Positions 9,006-18,541 of a stretch of 64,000 nucleotides of DNA are shown here, one piece after another. Made by a program: the position numbers and the translations under genes. Under the pieces are notes generated by a model. That model searched no databases. It was not told the DNA's origin and worked only from the letters and a program-made list of their open reading frames with translations. Position 1 is the stretch's first letter; every line of letters begins with the position of its first letter. Origin of the DNA: Arthrobacter sp. OV608 (GTDB lineage Bacteria; Actinomycetota; Actinomycetes; Actinomycetales; Micrococcaceae); contig FOEZ01000004.1 in the NCBI GenBank assembly GCA_900110595.1, positions 186,001 through 250,000 on the forward strand, given 5' to 3'.

Positions 9006-9067
9006 CGGCTTCCTTACTCTTTGTCTGCGTCACGTTCTCTGCGTCGTCGGCGGGTGCTGACCTCCTC

Positions 9068-9096
9068 ATTACAGCGAGGAAGAAGCTTTAGCACAA
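9068..9096 (-). promoter_or_regulatory. Probable tdh promoter
   Basis: On the minus strand TTGTGC (9091-9096) and TGTAAT (9068-9073) are separated by exactly 17 nt, giving a start about 55 nt before the tdh ATG. The -35 box lies inside the palindrome at 9088-9103. Confidence 0.5.
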
Positions 9097-9132
9097 CCGC
9101 TAATTTCTCAATCAACGATGTAGCAAAAGCTA
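9088..9132. promoter_or_regulatory. Two related palindromes between tdh and lysR
   Basis: TTAGC-6 nt-GCTAA at 9088-9103 and TAGC-AAAA-GCTA at 9121-9132 share TAGC...GCTA arms, with centres 31 bp apart (about three helical turns). The first covers the tdh -35 box; the second lies 18 nt before the lysR ATG. This is the arrangement expected of LysR recognition and activation sites; that the neighbouring LysR protein binds them is inference. Confidence 0.5.
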
Positions 9133-9149
9133 ACGCATAGACTGAAAGC

Positions 9150-10061
9150 ATGGAGATACACCAGCTCGAAATCCTGCGCGAACTCGGCGCCCTGGGAAGC
9201 GTCAAGGCGGTAGCAGACACACTGATGGTCACTCCCTCGGCGGTATCCCAGCAACTGGCGCTGCTGCAGCGCACTGTGGACGTCCCGCTGACGCGCAAAG
9301 AGGGCCGTAACCTGGTGCTCACCGAGGCAGGCCAGGTGCTGGCGGACGCCGGTGCCGCCGTCGTCAGTGCCATGGCGGACGCCCGCGGTGCCATCGGGAA
9401 TTATCACGGCGAGGCGGCCGGCAGGGTCACCCTGTCCGGTTTCCACAGTGTGGGGCAGGCCGTCTTTGCACCGCTGGCGAGGATCCTCGATGCCCCGGGC
9501 CAGCCGCGGATCGAACTGTCCGACGAGGACGTGGCGCAGCAGGATTTCCCCGCCCTGACGGCGCGCTACGACCTGGTCCTGGCGCACCGGATGGACCACA
9601 GCCCCCGCTGGCCTGCGGAACGGGTCACGGTGATACCGCTCGCGCACGAGCCGCTGGATGTTGCCCTGCCGGCTGGCCATCCTTTGGCAGGGAAGCCTGC
9701 CGTCACGGCGGACGACGTCGGCGGCGAAGCCTGGGTGACCAGCCACGCCGGCTACTCCCCCGCCGATGTCCTGTCCGCCGTCGCGGCCGTCTCCAGCAGC
9801 GAGCTGAACATTGTCCACCGGATCAACGACTACTCCACCGTGGCCGCGCTGGTGGCTGCCGGCGGGGTGGTGGGGCTGCTGCCGCGGTACACGGCGGGCC
9901 CGGTACTCAACCCGGACATTGTGCTGCGCCCACTTGAGGGCATCAGCACGCGGCGCCGGATCGACCTGCTCGCCCGGCCGGAAAACCTGAAGCGCCGGTC
10001 GGTCATGATCGTCTCGGAAGCGCTGCAGGGCATCATGGCCGGGCTGGTGGAACAGGGCTGA
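9150..10061 (+). CDS. LysR-family transcriptional regulator
   Basis: 303 aa. N-terminal winged helix-turn-helix with the family pattern IHQLEILRELGALGSVKAVA then TPSAVSQQLALLQR (recognition helix about residues 28-41) and LTEAGQVLADAG. A type-2 periplasmic-binding-like effector domain follows (about residues 90-295). Divergent from tdh-kbl with two palindromes between them, so control of threonine breakdown is the likely job, unproven. It converges on the DUF5666 gene across a perfect hairpin. Confidence 0.9.
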   Translation: MEIHQLEILRELGALGSVKAVADTLMVTPSAVSQQLALLQRTVDVPLTRKEGRNLVLTEAGQVLADAGAAVVSAMADARGAIGNYHGEAAGRVTLSGFHSVGQAVFAPLARILDAPGQPRIELSDEDVAQQDFPALTARYDLVLAHRMDHSPRWPAERVTVIPLAHEPLDVALPAGHPLAGKPAVTADDVGGEAWVTSHAGYSPADVLSAVAAVSSSELNIVHRINDYSTVAALVAAGGVVGLLPRYTAGPVLNPDIVLRPLEGISTRRRIDLLARPENLKRRSVMIVSEALQGIMAGLVEQG

Positions 10062-10069
10062 CCCAACTG

Positions 10070-10119
10070 GGTAGCACTAAGTGTCGTTGTGAGCGTCCAA
10101 AACGACACTTAGTGCTACC
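10070..10119. terminator. Perfect 19-bp hairpin between convergent genes
   Basis: GGTAGCACTAAGTGTCGTT at 10070-10088 is exactly complementary to 10101-10119 around a 12-nt loop. It sits between the lysR stop (10061) and the stop of the DUF5666 gene (10119-10121), so it can end both transcripts. It is a sibling of the hairpin at 10849-10908. Confidence 0.75.
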
Positions 10120-10712
10120 TACTTTGAGTGGCCCTTGGCGTGGCCGTGCCCGCGGCCCATCCCGAACCCGGGTCCGTCGCCGGCACCCTCCGCGATCCGC
10201 TCCGCCGTGGCCTGGTCGCCGTCCTTGACTCCGGAAATCCGGACGGTGTCCCCGGTGGCGATGTCCGCAATGGTTCCCTCGGTCCGCTTAAGCCGCTTGC
10301 CGCCGTCGTCCGTTCCCTGGGAGTTGTCCGGCTCAGCGGCCGGAGCCTTGGTGACCTTTGTGTCGGCGTTGACCGTGTACTCCTGGGAGTAGCCGTCCTC
10401 GCTCTTGACGGTAATCGAGGTGTCGCTGACGGCCTCCACCGTGCCGCGCTGTTCAAGGATGGTCTGGAAAGTTCCGTCTGCCTTCTTGACCACGCCTTCG
10501 CTGTGGAGATGCTGCGGGCGCTGCGGTTTGTCCGGCTTTTTTTGCCCCGGAGCATCATCGGACTTGCCCCGCTCGGACTGTGACTGCGAGGGCGACGGCG
10601 GCGCGGGGTCACTCGCTGCCCACACAAAGGCCGCCCCCGTCCCGGTCAGACCCAGCGCCACGACCCCCGCGAGCACGGCTTTGCGGTATTTGAACGGTCC
10701 CCGGACAGACAT
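10119..10712 (-). CDS. Secreted DUF5666-like protein
   Basis: 197 aa. A basic N-terminus and hydrophobic segment (about residues 10-32, KAVLAGVVALGLTGTGAAF) form a signal peptide or anchor. An acidic Ser/Pro/Lys linker follows to about residue 70. The DUF5666-type OB-like fold has QRGTVEAVSDTSITVKS and ends GDTVRISGVKDGDQATAERI. The His/Gly-rich tail (GRGHGHAKGHSK) could bind metal. Function is unknown. GGAGG lies 9 nt before the ATG. The gene is isolated, bracketed by two copies of one hairpin family. Confidence 0.75.
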   Translation of the reverse strand: MSVRGPFKYRKAVLAGVVALGLTGTGAAFVWAASDPAPPSPSQSQSERGKSDDAPGQKKPDKPQRPQHLHSEGVVKKADGTFQTILEQRGTVEAVSDTSITVKSEDGYSQEYTVNADTKVTKAPAAEPDNSQGTDDGGKRLKRTEGTIADIATGDTVRISGVKDGDQATAERIAEGAGDGPGFGMGRGHGHAKGHSK

Positions 10713-10848
10713 TGAACATACCTCCCATAACGGCGGCAGGGCCGGCCTCCCTGGAACCGGCGCCCTGGAGCTTCAGTGTAGGACCGCCGCATGCCGCTGC
10801 ACACGAGTAGTCAGCGGCCGACGGTGACCTGAGTACTACTTAAAACAA

Positions 10849-10908
10849 AACTGGGTAGCGCCAAGTGTCGTTATGAACACTCAAAACGACACTTGGCGCT
10901 ACCCAGTT
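10849..10908. terminator. Perfect 24-bp hairpin downstream of gatB
   Basis: The arms at 10849-10872 and 10885-10908 are exact reverse complements around a 12-nt loop. The right arm ends 13 nt from the gatB stop. The arms share GGTAGC and AAGTGTCGTT with the hairpin at 10070-10119, and even the loops agree (ATGAACACTCAA against GTGAGCGTCCAA), so the two are copies of one repeat family used as terminators. Confidence 0.8.
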
Positions 10909-10920
10909 GGGGTTGGCGGG

Positions 10921-12429
10921 CTAGACGGTCACGCCCAGCTTCTCCAGGATCAGCTCGCGGACCCGGGCGGCATCAGCCTGGCCGCGGGTGGCCTTCATCA
11001 CCCCGCCCACGATGGCACCGATGGCCTGCACCTTGCCGCCGCGGATCTTGTCCGCGACGTCGGGCTGCGCGGCCAGGGCGGCGTCGATGGCTTCGAGTAG
11101 GGGCCCGTCATCGGAGACCACGGCCAGGCCGCGCTTCTCCACGATGTCCGCGGGGGTGCCTTCGCCGGCGAGCACGCCGTCCAGCACCTCAGAGGCCATC
11201 TTGTTGTTAATTTTGCCTTCCTCCACCATGCGGGCGAGCTCCACGATGGTGGCGGGCTGGACACCGAGTTGGCCGGGGTCCACGTCGGCGTTCTTGGCGC
11301 GGCCCACGATCTCGCCCATCCACCACTTGCGGGCGACGGAGGCGGAAGCACCGGCGGCGATGGTTTCCTCGATCTCGTCCATCACGCCGGCGTTCACTAC
11401 ATCGCGGAATTCCAGGTCGGAGTAGCCCCAGTCCGCCTGGAGACGCTTGCGGCGGGCGGCCGGCGGCTCGGGCAGCGTGGCCCGCAGCTCCTCCACCCAT
11501 TCGCGGGACGGAACCACGGGAACCAGGTCCGGTTCCGGGAAGTAGCGGTAGTCGTCGGCGTCGGACTTGGCCCGGCCGGACGTGGTGGTGCGGGTGTCCT
11601 CGTGCCAGTGGCGGGTCTCCTGGATGACGGGCTCGCCGGAGTCCAGCACGGCGGCGTGCCGCTGGATCTCGTAACGGACAGCGTGTTCGACGGCGCGCAG
11701 TGAGTTCACGTTTTTGGTCTCGGACCGGATGCCGAACCGTTCGCGGCCATGCGGGCGGAGCGAGACGTTGGCGTCGCAGCGGACGTTCCCGCGCTCCATC
11801 TTCGCGTCGGACACACCGAGGTTCTTTACGATCTCGCGCACCGCGGCCACATACGCCTTGGCCAGCTCAGGCGCGCGGGAGCCGGCACCCTCGATGGGCT
11901 TGGTGACGATTTCCACCAAGGGCACGCCGGCGCGGTTGTAGTCCACCAGCGAGAAGTCTGCTCCCTGGATACGTCCGGTGGCGCCGCCCATGTGGGTCAG
12001 CTTGCCGGCGTCCTCCTCCATGTGGGCGCGCTCGATCTCCACCCGGAACACCGTGCCGTCAGAGAGTTCGATGTCCAGGTATCCGTCGTACGCGATGGGT
12101 TCGTCGTACTGGGAGGTCTGGAAGTTCTTGGGGGTGTCCGGGTAGAAGTAGTTCTTCCGGGCGAAGCGGCAGGATTCGGCGATCTTGCAGTTCAGGGCCA
12201 GGCCGATCTTGATCGAGGACTCGATCGCGGCCTTGTTCACCACGGGCAGGACGCCGGGCATGCCGAGGTCCACTTCGTTGACGTTGGTGTTGGGCTCGTC
12301 GCCGAAAACGTTCGGGGCGGAGGAGAACATCTTGGTCTTGGTGTTGAGCTCCACGTGGACCTCGAACCCCAGGACGGGATCATACTTCTCCATAGCCTCT
12401 TCGAAGCTCAGGATTGCGTCGGTGTTCAT
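10921..12429 (-). CDS. gatB: Asp/Glu-tRNA amidotransferase subunit B
   Basis: 502 aa. The GatB subunit of the GatCAB complex recognises misacylated Glu-tRNA(Gln) or Asp-tRNA(Asn) and activates the acyl group with ATP. Visible signatures: [20 protein letters not shown] at the N-terminus, [33 protein letters not shown], and the helical YqeY-like tail ending [14 protein letters not shown]. The start shares one base with the gatA stop (TAATG), so the subunits are translationally coupled. Needed because many actinobacteria lack GlnRS and/or AsnRS. Confidence 0.97.
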   Translation of the reverse strand: MNTDAILSFEEAMEKYDPVLGFEVHVELNTKTKMFSSAPNVFGDEPNTNVNEVDLGMPGVLPVVNKAAIESSIKIGLALNCKIAESCRFARKNYFYPDTPKNFQTSQYDEPIAYDGYLDIELSDGTVFRVEIERAHMEEDAGKLTHMGGATGRIQGADFSLVDYNRAGVPLVEIVTKPIEGAGSRAPELAKAYVAAVREIVKNLGVSDAKMERGNVRCDANVSLRPHGRERFGIRSETKNVNSLRAVEHAVRYEIQRHAAVLDSGEPVIQETRHWHEDTRTTTSGRAKSDADDYRYFPEPDLVPVVPSREWVEELRATLPEPPAARRKRLQADWGYSDLEFRDVVNAGVMDEIEETIAAGASASVARKWWMGEIVGRAKNADVDPGQLGVQPATIVELARMVEEGKINNKMASEVLDGVLAGEGTPADIVEKRGLAVVSDDGPLLEAIDAALAAQPDVADKIRGGKVQAIGAIVGGVMKATRGQADAARVRELILEKLGVTV

Positions 12430-14027
12430 TATTTTGCCTCCTGGGCTTCGAGGGTTTCGACAGGCTCAACCACCGACGAGGCGGATCCGGCCACGCCAGC
12501 AATCAGGTCCGGTGCCTGGGCCAGCAGCGGGCCGCCCCACTTCGCTTCAAGCAGTGCTTCCAGCACGGCGCCAACCCGGTACAGGCGGGCGTCCTCGCGG
12601 GCCGGGGCCAGCAGCTGGATGCCCACGGGGAGGCCGTCCTCGTCCGCAAGGCCGCCCGGCAGGGACAGGCCCGGAACGCCGGCGAGGTTTGCGGGGATGG
12701 TGGCGACGTCGTTCAGGTACATGGCCAGCGGATCGTCCAGCTTCTCGCCGAGGCGGAAAGCGGTGGTGGGGGCCGTGGGCGAAATCAGGACGTCCGCCAC
12801 GGTGAAGGCCGCCTCGAAGTCACGCTGGACCAGGGTGCGGACCTTCTGTGCGGAGCCGTAGTAGGCGTCGTAGTAGCCGGCGGACAGGGCGTAGGTGCCC
12901 AGGATGATGCGGCGCTTGACCTCGTCGCCGAAGCCGGCGGCGCGGGTGGCACCCATGACACGTTCGATGGTCATGGGCCCGTCCTCGGGCAGGACGCGCA
13001 GGCCGTAGCGGACGCCGTCGAACTTGGCGAGGTTGGAGGACGCCTCGGAGGGCATGATCAGGTAGTAGGCGCCCAGGGCGTACTGGAAGTTGGGGCAGGA
13101 AACCTCAACGATCTGCGCGCCTGCCTCCTTGAGGAGCTCCAGGGCATCGTTGAAGCGGTTTTCTACGCCGGCCTGGTAGCCCTCGCCATGGAGTTCCTTG
13201 ATGATGCCGATCCGCAGGCCCTCAACGTTGCCGGTCTTCGCTGCGGCGACGAGGTCCGCCAGCGGGTCCGGCAGCGAAGTGGAGTCGTGGGGATCGTGCC
13301 CGCCGATGACCTGGTGCAGGAGTGCCGAGTCCAGGACGGTCCGCGAAACGGGGCCGATCTGGTCCAGCGAGGAGGCCATCGCGATGGCGCCGTAGCGGGA
13401 CACGCTGCCGTACGTGGGCTTCACGCCCACGGTGCCGGTGACGGCGCCGGGCTGGCGGATGGACCCGCCGGTGTCCGTACCGAGTGCCAGGGGTGCTTCG
13501 AAGGCAGCAACCGCCGCAGCAGAGCCACCGCCGGAGCCGCCCGGAATCCGGTCCAGGTCCCACGGGTTGCGCGTGGGGCCGTAGGCCGAGTGCTCCGTGG
13601 AGGAGCCCATGGCGAACTCGTCCAGGTTGGTTTTGCCCAGGATGGGCATCTTCGCGGCGCGCAGGCGCTCCACCACGGTGGCATCGTAGGGGCTGTGCCA
13701 GCCCTCGAGGATCTTCGACCCCGCGGTGGTCGGTTGGCCCACCGTGACGATGAGGTCCTTAACGGCGACAGGCACACCGGCCAGCACATGCAGTGCTTCG
13801 GCTTCCGCTCCGCCGGCGGCGCGGGTGGCGTCCACCTCGGCGGCGACGGCGAGCGCCTCTTCGGCGTTGACGTGCAGGAAGGCATTGACGCCGCGTTCTC
13901 CGCCGTCAACCGCGGCGATCCGGTCCAGGTATGCCTGGGTGACCTCCACCGAGGTAACCTCGCCGGCAGCCAGCTTTTCAGCCAGGTCAGCGGCTGAGAG
14001 GCGGATGAGTTCGTTGTTGTCAGTCAT
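12429..14027 (-). CDS. gatA: Asp/Glu-tRNA amidotransferase subunit A
   Basis: 532 aa amidase-signature enzyme that releases ammonia from glutamine for the GatB step. The Ser-cisSer-Lys catalytic elements are visible: lysine in [10 protein letters not shown], the glycine/serine loop [15 protein letters not shown], and the nucleophile region [13 protein letters not shown]. The C-terminus extends beyond the catalytic domain with a Ser/Val/Glu stretch (about the last 25 residues) of no known role. It begins 3 nt after gatC. Confidence 0.97.
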   Translation of the reverse strand: MTDNNELIRLSAADLAEKLAAGEVTSVEVTQAYLDRIAAVDGGERGVNAFLHVNAEEALAVAAEVDATRAAGGAEAEALHVLAGVPVAVKDLIVTVGQPTTAGSKILEGWHSPYDATVVERLRAAKMPILGKTNLDEFAMGSSTEHSAYGPTRNPWDLDRIPGGSGGGSAAAVAAFEAPLALGTDTGGSIRQPGAVTGTVGVKPTYGSVSRYGAIAMASSLDQIGPVSRTVLDSALLHQVIGGHDPHDSTSLPDPLADLVAAAKTGNVEGLRIGIIKELHGEGYQAGVENRFNDALELLKEAGAQIVEVSCPNFQYALGAYYLIMPSEASSNLAKFDGVRYGLRVLPEDGPMTIERVMGATRAAGFGDEVKRRIILGTYALSAGYYDAYYGSAQKVRTLVQRDFEAAFTVADVLISPTAPTTAFRLGEKLDDPLAMYLNDVATIPANLAGVPGLSLPGGLADEDGLPVGIQLLAPAREDARLYRVGAVLEALLEAKWGGPLLAQAPDLIAGVAGSASSVVEPVETLEAQEAK

Positions 14028-14030
14028 GGT

Positions 14031-14327
14031 TTATGCCTCATCCAGGATTGCCGGAACCTTGAAGCGGAACTCGAGCGAGTCCGGTGCACCGGAAAGTGCC
14101 TGTTCCGCTGTGAAGGTGTGCCCCACAACGTCCTCGCGGAAGACATTGCTGAGCGGGATGGGGTGGGATGTGGCCGGTACGTCGTCACCGGCGGCTTCAC
14201 TGACGGATTTGACCGAATCAACGATGACGGCGAGTTCTCCGGCCATCCTGTCCAGCTCTTGAGCACTCATCTCAATGTGAGCGAGCCGCGCGAGATGCGC
14301 AACATCGTCACGGTTGATCGCAGCCAT
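14031..14327 (-). CDS. gatC: Asp/Glu-tRNA amidotransferase subunit C
   Basis: 98 aa. Small stabilising subunit of GatCAB with the family opening DDVAHLARLAHIEMS and the terminal FRFKVPAIL. An upstream in-frame start (14366) would add 13 residues; ATG 14327 is chosen because a GGGGAG site lies 6 nt before it and MAAINRDDV matches the family start. First gene of the gatC-gatA-gatB operon; its promoter must lie in 14328-14380. Confidence 0.93.
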   Translation of the reverse strand: MAAINRDDVAHLARLAHIEMSAQELDRMAGELAVIVDSVKSVSEAAGDDVPATSHPIPLSNVFREDVVGHTFTAEQALSGAPDSLEFRFKVPAILDEA

Positions 14328-14380
14328 GGATCTCCCCTGCAAAGTTCGAATTGATTTCCGATCCATTCTAGTGGGGAAAC

Positions 14381-14428
14381 GAAGATGCCCGTCTGACGAC
14401 CCCCAGCGGGCGTCAGACGGGCACCTTC
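14381..14428 (-). terminator. Stem-loop after the CitMHS transporter gene
   Basis: TGCCCGTCTGACG (14386-14398) pairs exactly with CGTCAGACGGGCA (14411-14423). GAAG/CTTC pairs extend the stem past one mismatch to 14381 and 14428, with a 12-nt loop. It lies 45 nt past the transporter stop and upstream of gatC, so it should insulate the two leftward units. Confidence 0.7.
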
Positions 14429-14473
14429 ATGCCGGGGTACTGCCCACAAGGGGCAACACGCGGCAGGTACAGA

Positions 14474-15952
14474 CTAGCCGATACCAATGGCTCCAGTCAG
14501 CACTCCAATTCCCAGCATGACCAGCGAAACAACTGCCGCGCGCCACAGGACTTTCTTGTGGTGGTCGCCCAGGTCAACCTTGGCCAGCGATACCAGGAGC
14601 AGGATGGCGGGAACCAGCGGGCTCTGCATGTGGAACGGCTGGCCCGTGATGGAAGCGCGGGCCATCTCGGCGCCGCTGATGCCGTAGTGCGCAGCAGTCT
14701 CGCTCAGGACGGGAAGCACACCGAAGTAGAAGGCGTCGTTGCTCATGAAGAACGTCATGGGGATGCTCAGAAGGCCGGTGATAACGGCCATGAACGGGCC
14801 CATGCAGGACGGGATGATCTGGACCAGCCAGGCGGACATCGCTTCCACCATGCCCGTGCCCTTGAGGACACCGGTGAGGACAGCGGCGGCCATGACCATG
14901 CTGACCACGGCAACGATGGACGGTGCGTGTGCAATCAGCTGGGCGCCCTGGTCCTTGACCTTGGGGAAGTTGACCAGCAGGGCGATGGCCGAACCGACCA
15001 TAAAGACGTACGGCAGGGGCACGAGGTCCGCGATGAGCATGCCCATCACGGCCACCGTGAGGGCCAGGTTGAACCACTGCAGCTTGGGGCGCAGGGTGGT
15101 GCGGTTCGGATCCAGGGCAGTGCCTGCCATGGCGGTGTTGTCTTCGTCCACGAGTGTTTCGGTGCGTTCCAGGACTGCAACGGAGGAGCCGGCGGAACCG
15201 TCGACGGCGGGAACTGCTCCGCCGGGGTTGTTCCCCTTGCGTCCTGCGCCGCCGCTGAAGGTGCCAGTGCCGGGGGCGGGCGTGCCGCCGTCGAACGCTT
15301 CAGCGGTGTCAGGCACTCCCCAGATTTCGGGCTGGGTGGCGCGGAGACGGTTGCGTTCCTGGAGGCCCAGGACCCAGGCGAAGACCAGGACAACGGCCAG
15401 GCCGGCGGCCAGGGACGGGATCATGGGGACGAAGACCTCATTGACGTCGATCTTCAGGGCGCTGGCGGCACGGGCGGTGGGGCCGCCCCAAGGCACGATG
15501 TTCATGGTGCCGTTGGCCAGGCCCGCAACGCAGGTAAGGACCACGGGGCTCATCTTCAGCCGCAGGTAGATCGGCAGCATGGCGGCGGTGGTGAGGATAA
15601 AGGTGGTTGATCCGTCGCCGTCCAGGGATACCGCAGCTGCCAGCAGGGCGGTGCCCAGGACCACCTTGGCGGGGTCGTTGCCCAGCTTGCGCAGGATGAA
15701 ACGGACCAGCGGATCAAACAGCCCGACGTCGATCATCAGGCCGAAGTAGATGATGGCGAACATCAGCAGGGCTGCTGTGGAAGTCATGGACTTCATCGAG
15801 TCCATCACCATGTCGCCAATGCCCAGGCCGGCGCCGGCGAAAAGGCCAAAAACTGTGGGGACGATGATCAACGCCAGCACTGGCGTCAACTTCTTCGTCA
15901 TGATCAGCACCATGAATACCGCGATCATGGCGAATCCAAGTAATACCAGCAC
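14474..15952 (-). CDS. CitMHS-family citrate (metal-citrate):proton symporter
   Basis: 492 aa, about twelve membrane segments. The N-terminal half has the CitMHS segments MTKKLTPVLALIIVPTVFG, SLDGDGSTTFILT and GTMNIVPWGGPTARAASAL; the C-terminal half has MTFFMSNDAFYFGVLPVL. The central hydrophilic Gly/Ala/Pro loop (about residues 210-270) is cytoplasmic in such proteins. The family imports citrate, often with Mg or Ca. GTG 15952 is chosen over an upstream ATG (16027) because AAGGAG lies 7 nt before it and the extension is polar and unlike the family. Divergent from a CitA-like kinase, the usual citrate-responsive arrangement. Confidence 0.88.
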   Translation of the reverse strand: MLVLLGFAMIAVFMVLIMTKKLTPVLALIIVPTVFGLFAGAGLGIGDMVMDSMKSMTSTAALLMFAIIYFGLMIDVGLFDPLVRFILRKLGNDPAKVVLGTALLAAAVSLDGDGSTTFILTTAAMLPIYLRLKMSPVVLTCVAGLANGTMNIVPWGGPTARAASALKIDVNEVFVPMIPSLAAGLAVVLVFAWVLGLQERNRLRATQPEIWGVPDTAEAFDGGTPAPGTGTFSGGAGRKGNNPGGAVPAVDGSAGSSVAVLERTETLVDEDNTAMAGTALDPNRTTLRPKLQWFNLALTVAVMGMLIADLVPLPYVFMVGSAIALLVNFPKVKDQGAQLIAHAPSIVAVVSMVMAAAVLTGVLKGTGMVEAMSAWLVQIIPSCMGPFMAVITGLLSIPMTFFMSNDAFYFGVLPVLSETAAHYGISGAEMARASITGQPFHMQSPLVPAILLLVSLAKVDLGDHHKKVLWRAAVVSLVMLGIGVLTGAIGIG

Positions 15953-16069
15953 GGCTGGGCTCCTTCTTTGTGAACAGCGGCACAGCGGTGTGACGCGTGC
16001 TACAGACTTTAGGGTGGCCGCCGTCACGGCAGTGCCTTTGGCTCAATTGATTGGCATACTGCTTATTGC

Positions 16070-16082
16070 GAGCATTTAGCTC
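16070..16082. promoter_or_regulatory. Small palindrome in the transporter/kinase control region
   Basis: GAGC-ATTTA-GCTC inside the 184-bp divergent region between the transporter (start 15952) and the sensor kinase (start 16137). It is a candidate site for the downstream response regulator, supported only by position and symmetry. Confidence 0.25.
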
Positions 16083-16136
16083 ATTGTGCTCACGGGCTTT
16101 GCGGGCCCGAATCACCCACCCCGATCGAGGAGGATC

Positions 16137-17885
16137 ATGCCGCGTTCCAGTCCCCGCGCGCCGCTGCGGTTCTCCACGCAGACGCTGCTGCTGCAGCTGG
16201 CGGTGGTGCTTTTGGTGGTTCTGCTCAGCGCCGCGGTCCATGCCTGGCTGACCTATGACCGGGTGGGCCGCGAAGCGGAGAACCAGGCACTGACGCTGGC
16301 CCGGACCGTAGCCTCGGATCCGTCCGTCCGGGCCGACGTACTGGCCATCAGTGAACAGCCCGGCACTCCCCCGCCCTCCGAACTCGCCGCCGGACCGCTG
16401 ATGGCATCCGCCGAAGCGGTACGCACCCGGACCGGTGCACTGTTTGTGGTGATCACCGACGAAACAGGTCTACGGCTTGCCCATCCGGATCCGCAGCGGC
16501 TCGGCGAAAGGGTGAGCACCGATCCGTCCGAGGCACTTTCCGGCCAGGAAGTGACCACCCGGAACACCGGAACACTTGGCCCGTCCGCCGGCGCGAAGGT
16601 TCCCGTCTACGCCCCCGGCAGCAGCACCGTAGTGGGCGAGGTCAGCGTGGGGTATTCCATGGAAACCGTGGGCCAGAGCGTGGAACGGGACATCGGCCCG
16701 GTTGCGCTGACTGCTACCGGCGCCCTGCTCGCCGGCGTCCTGGGATCCTTCCTGCTGCGCCGCCGCCTGCAGCGCCTCACCCTGGGCCTGGAGCCGGAAG
16801 AGATCAGCACCCTGGTCCATGACCAGGTGGCGGTCCTCCAGGGTGTGGACGACGGCGTAATCGGTGTTTCCGCCGACGGCAGGATCACCGTTTTCAACGC
16901 CGCCGCCCAGCGCCTGCTGGGGCTCGGCGGCCTCGCCGGAACCCCTTGGGCGGACGCCCCCGTACCGGACCTGCTGAAGTCCCTGACCCGGCCTGGCTCC
17001 GGCGATACTTCCGCCGTTGAACTCGTGGCGGGCGGCCGGGTGCTGGTGGCCAACGCACGCAAAGCCCTGCACCGGCGGGAGGACCTGGGCTGGGTGGTGA
17101 TGCTCCGCGACCGCACGGAGCTGCAGCAGCTCACCCGGCAACTGGACGCCGTGGGCACCATGTCCACCGCATTGCGGGCGCAGCGGCACGAGTTCGCCAA
17201 CCAGCTGCACACCATCGCGGGGTTCATGAGCATTGGCCAGCACCAGCAGGCCCGCGAGTACCTTGCCCGGTTGGCCGCCACCGGGCCGCTGAAATTCCCA
17301 GTGGACCAGGCCGAACTGCTCCAGGACCCGTACCTGCAGGCCTTCGTCGGAGCCAAAGGCGTGGAGGCCGACGAGCGCGGGGTGGCCCTGCGGATCGGGC
17401 CCGAGACCCTGGTCCGCGGGCAGGTCACCGACGCCCAGGACGTGACCACAGTGCTGGGCAACCTGATCGACAATGCCGTGAATGCCGCCGTGGCCGGCTC
17501 TGCGGAGGACCGCTGGGTGGAGCTGGAGGTGCTGGATGAGCCGGGCGACGACGGCGGTACCCTCCACGTGGTGGTCGCCGACTCGGGCGACGGGCTGGCG
17601 GAGGAAACGGACGCCGAAGCGGTCTTCGCCGAAGGTTTCACCACCGCTTCCGGCCCTGTACGTGCCGGCGGGGGCCAGGGCTTCGGGCTTGCCCTCGCCC
17701 GCCAGCTGGCCCGGCGCCGCGGCGGGGACGTGAAGTTGCTCGAACGCGGACGGCGGGGCGGCCCCGGAGCAGTCTTTATGGCAACCCTCCCCGGCACCAC
17801 CGCGGGGACTACAGCGGGGACCAAGGATTCCCGGCTCAATGATGCGGCGTCCCGGGATGCCGCAGGAAAGGACCACCATGGCTGA
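16137..17885 (+). CDS. CitA/DcuS-type sensor histidine kinase
   Basis: 582 aa. Two membrane segments (about 19-42 and 190-212) enclose an extracytoplasmic single-Cache-like sensor domain with DPSVRADVLAI and FVVITDETGLRLAHPDP. A cytoplasmic PAS domain follows (ADGRITVFNAAAQRLLG). The SpoOB-type kinase core has the phospho-acceptor H351 in QRHEFANQLHTIAGFM, the N box LGNLIDNAVNAA and the glycine-rich DSGDGLAEE and GQGFGLALARQL. Typical ligands are citrate or C4-dicarboxylates. GGAGG lies 6 nt before ATG 16137; an ATG 17 codons upstream lacks a site. It overlaps the response regulator by 8 nt. Confidence 0.92.
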   Translation: MPRSSPRAPLRFSTQTLLLQLAVVLLVVLLSAAVHAWLTYDRVGREAENQALTLARTVASDPSVRADVLAISEQPGTPPPSELAAGPLMASAEAVRTRTGALFVVITDETGLRLAHPDPQRLGERVSTDPSEALSGQEVTTRNTGTLGPSAGAKVPVYAPGSSTVVGEVSVGYSMETVGQSVERDIGPVALTATGALLAGVLGSFLLRRRLQRLTLGLEPEEISTLVHDQVAVLQGVDDGVIGVSADGRITVFNAAAQRLLGLGGLAGTPWADAPVPDLLKSLTRPGSGDTSAVELVAGGRVLVANARKALHRREDLGWVVMLRDRTELQQLTRQLDAVGTMSTALRAQRHEFANQLHTIAGFMSIGQHQQAREYLARLAATGPLKFPVDQAELLQDPYLQAFVGAKGVEADERGVALRIGPETLVRGQVTDAQDVTTVLGNLIDNAVNAAVAGSAEDRWVELEVLDEPGDDGGTLHVVVADSGDGLAEETDAEAVFAEGFTTASGPVRAGGGQGFGLALARQLARRRGGDVKLLERGRRGGPGAVFMATLPGTTAGTTAGTKDSRLNDAASRDAAGKDHHG

Positions 17886-18540
17886 TGATTTTCGGGTGCT
17901 GATCGTGGATGACGACTTCCACGTGGCCAAGCTGCACGCCGCCTATGTGGATTCGGTGGCGGGGTTCCTGGCGCTGGCGCCGGTGGGAACGGCGTCGCTG
18001 GCGTTGCAGGCTATACACAGCCTGCGGCCGGACCTGGTGCTGCTGGACGTTTACCTGCCCGACGCCTCCGGGCTGGACCTGCTGCAGCAGCTGGATGTGG
18101 ACACCGTGATCCTCAGCGCCGCTTCGGACGCAGCCTCCATCCGCGTGGCCTTCCGCCGAGGTGCCCTGGGCTACCTGCTGAAGCCGTTTACCTCGGAGTC
18201 CCTGTCCCAGCAGCTGCGGTCCTATGCGCGGTACCGGCGCTTGCTGTCCCAGCCGGGAGCGCTGGACCAGGATGCGGTGGAGCGGGCCAAGCGCTCGCTC
18301 ATCCCCGGTGACGTTTCGCCGTCGTCAAGGCCCAGATCCGCCACGGAGGCGGCGGTGCTTGAGTCCCTGGTTCCCGGTGAGCAGTACTCCGCGGCGGAGG
18401 TGGCAGGCCGGGTGGGTGTTTCCCGGGCGACGGCCCAGCGGTACCTGTCCTCGCTGGCCGACGACGGCGCCGTGGACATCCAGCTGCGCTACGGGACCAC
18501 CGGCAGGCCGGAGCACCGCTACGGCCTGCCGGCGGGCTAA
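17878..18540 (+). CDS. CitB/DcuR-type response regulator
   Basis: 220 aa. Receiver domain with the phospho-acceptor D57 in LVLLDVYLPDASGLDLL, the acidic pocket VDDD and the conserved lysine in GALGYLLKPF. The C-terminal helix-turn-helix (EVAGRVGVSRATAQRYLSSL) is of the CitT/CitB kind, followed by a wing-like GTTGRPEHRYGL. ATG 17878 lies inside the last codons of the kinase gene with AGGAAAGG before it. The divergent citrate-type transporter is the likely target. Confidence 0.92.
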   Translation: MADDFRVLIVDDDFHVAKLHAAYVDSVAGFLALAPVGTASLALQAIHSLRPDLVLLDVYLPDASGLDLLQQLDVDTVILSAASDAASIRVAFRRGALGYLLKPFTSESLSQQLRSYARYRRLLSQPGALDQDAVERAKRSLIPGDVSPSSRPRSATEAAVLESLVPGEQYSAAEVAGRVGVSRATAQRYLSSLADDGAVDIQLRYGTTGRPEHRYGLPAG

Positions 18541-18541
18541 A

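Noticed and set aside
15953..16027. Upstream ATG start for the CitMHS transporter
   Set aside because: Polar, cysteine-containing extension unlike the family; AAGGAG supports GTG 15952.
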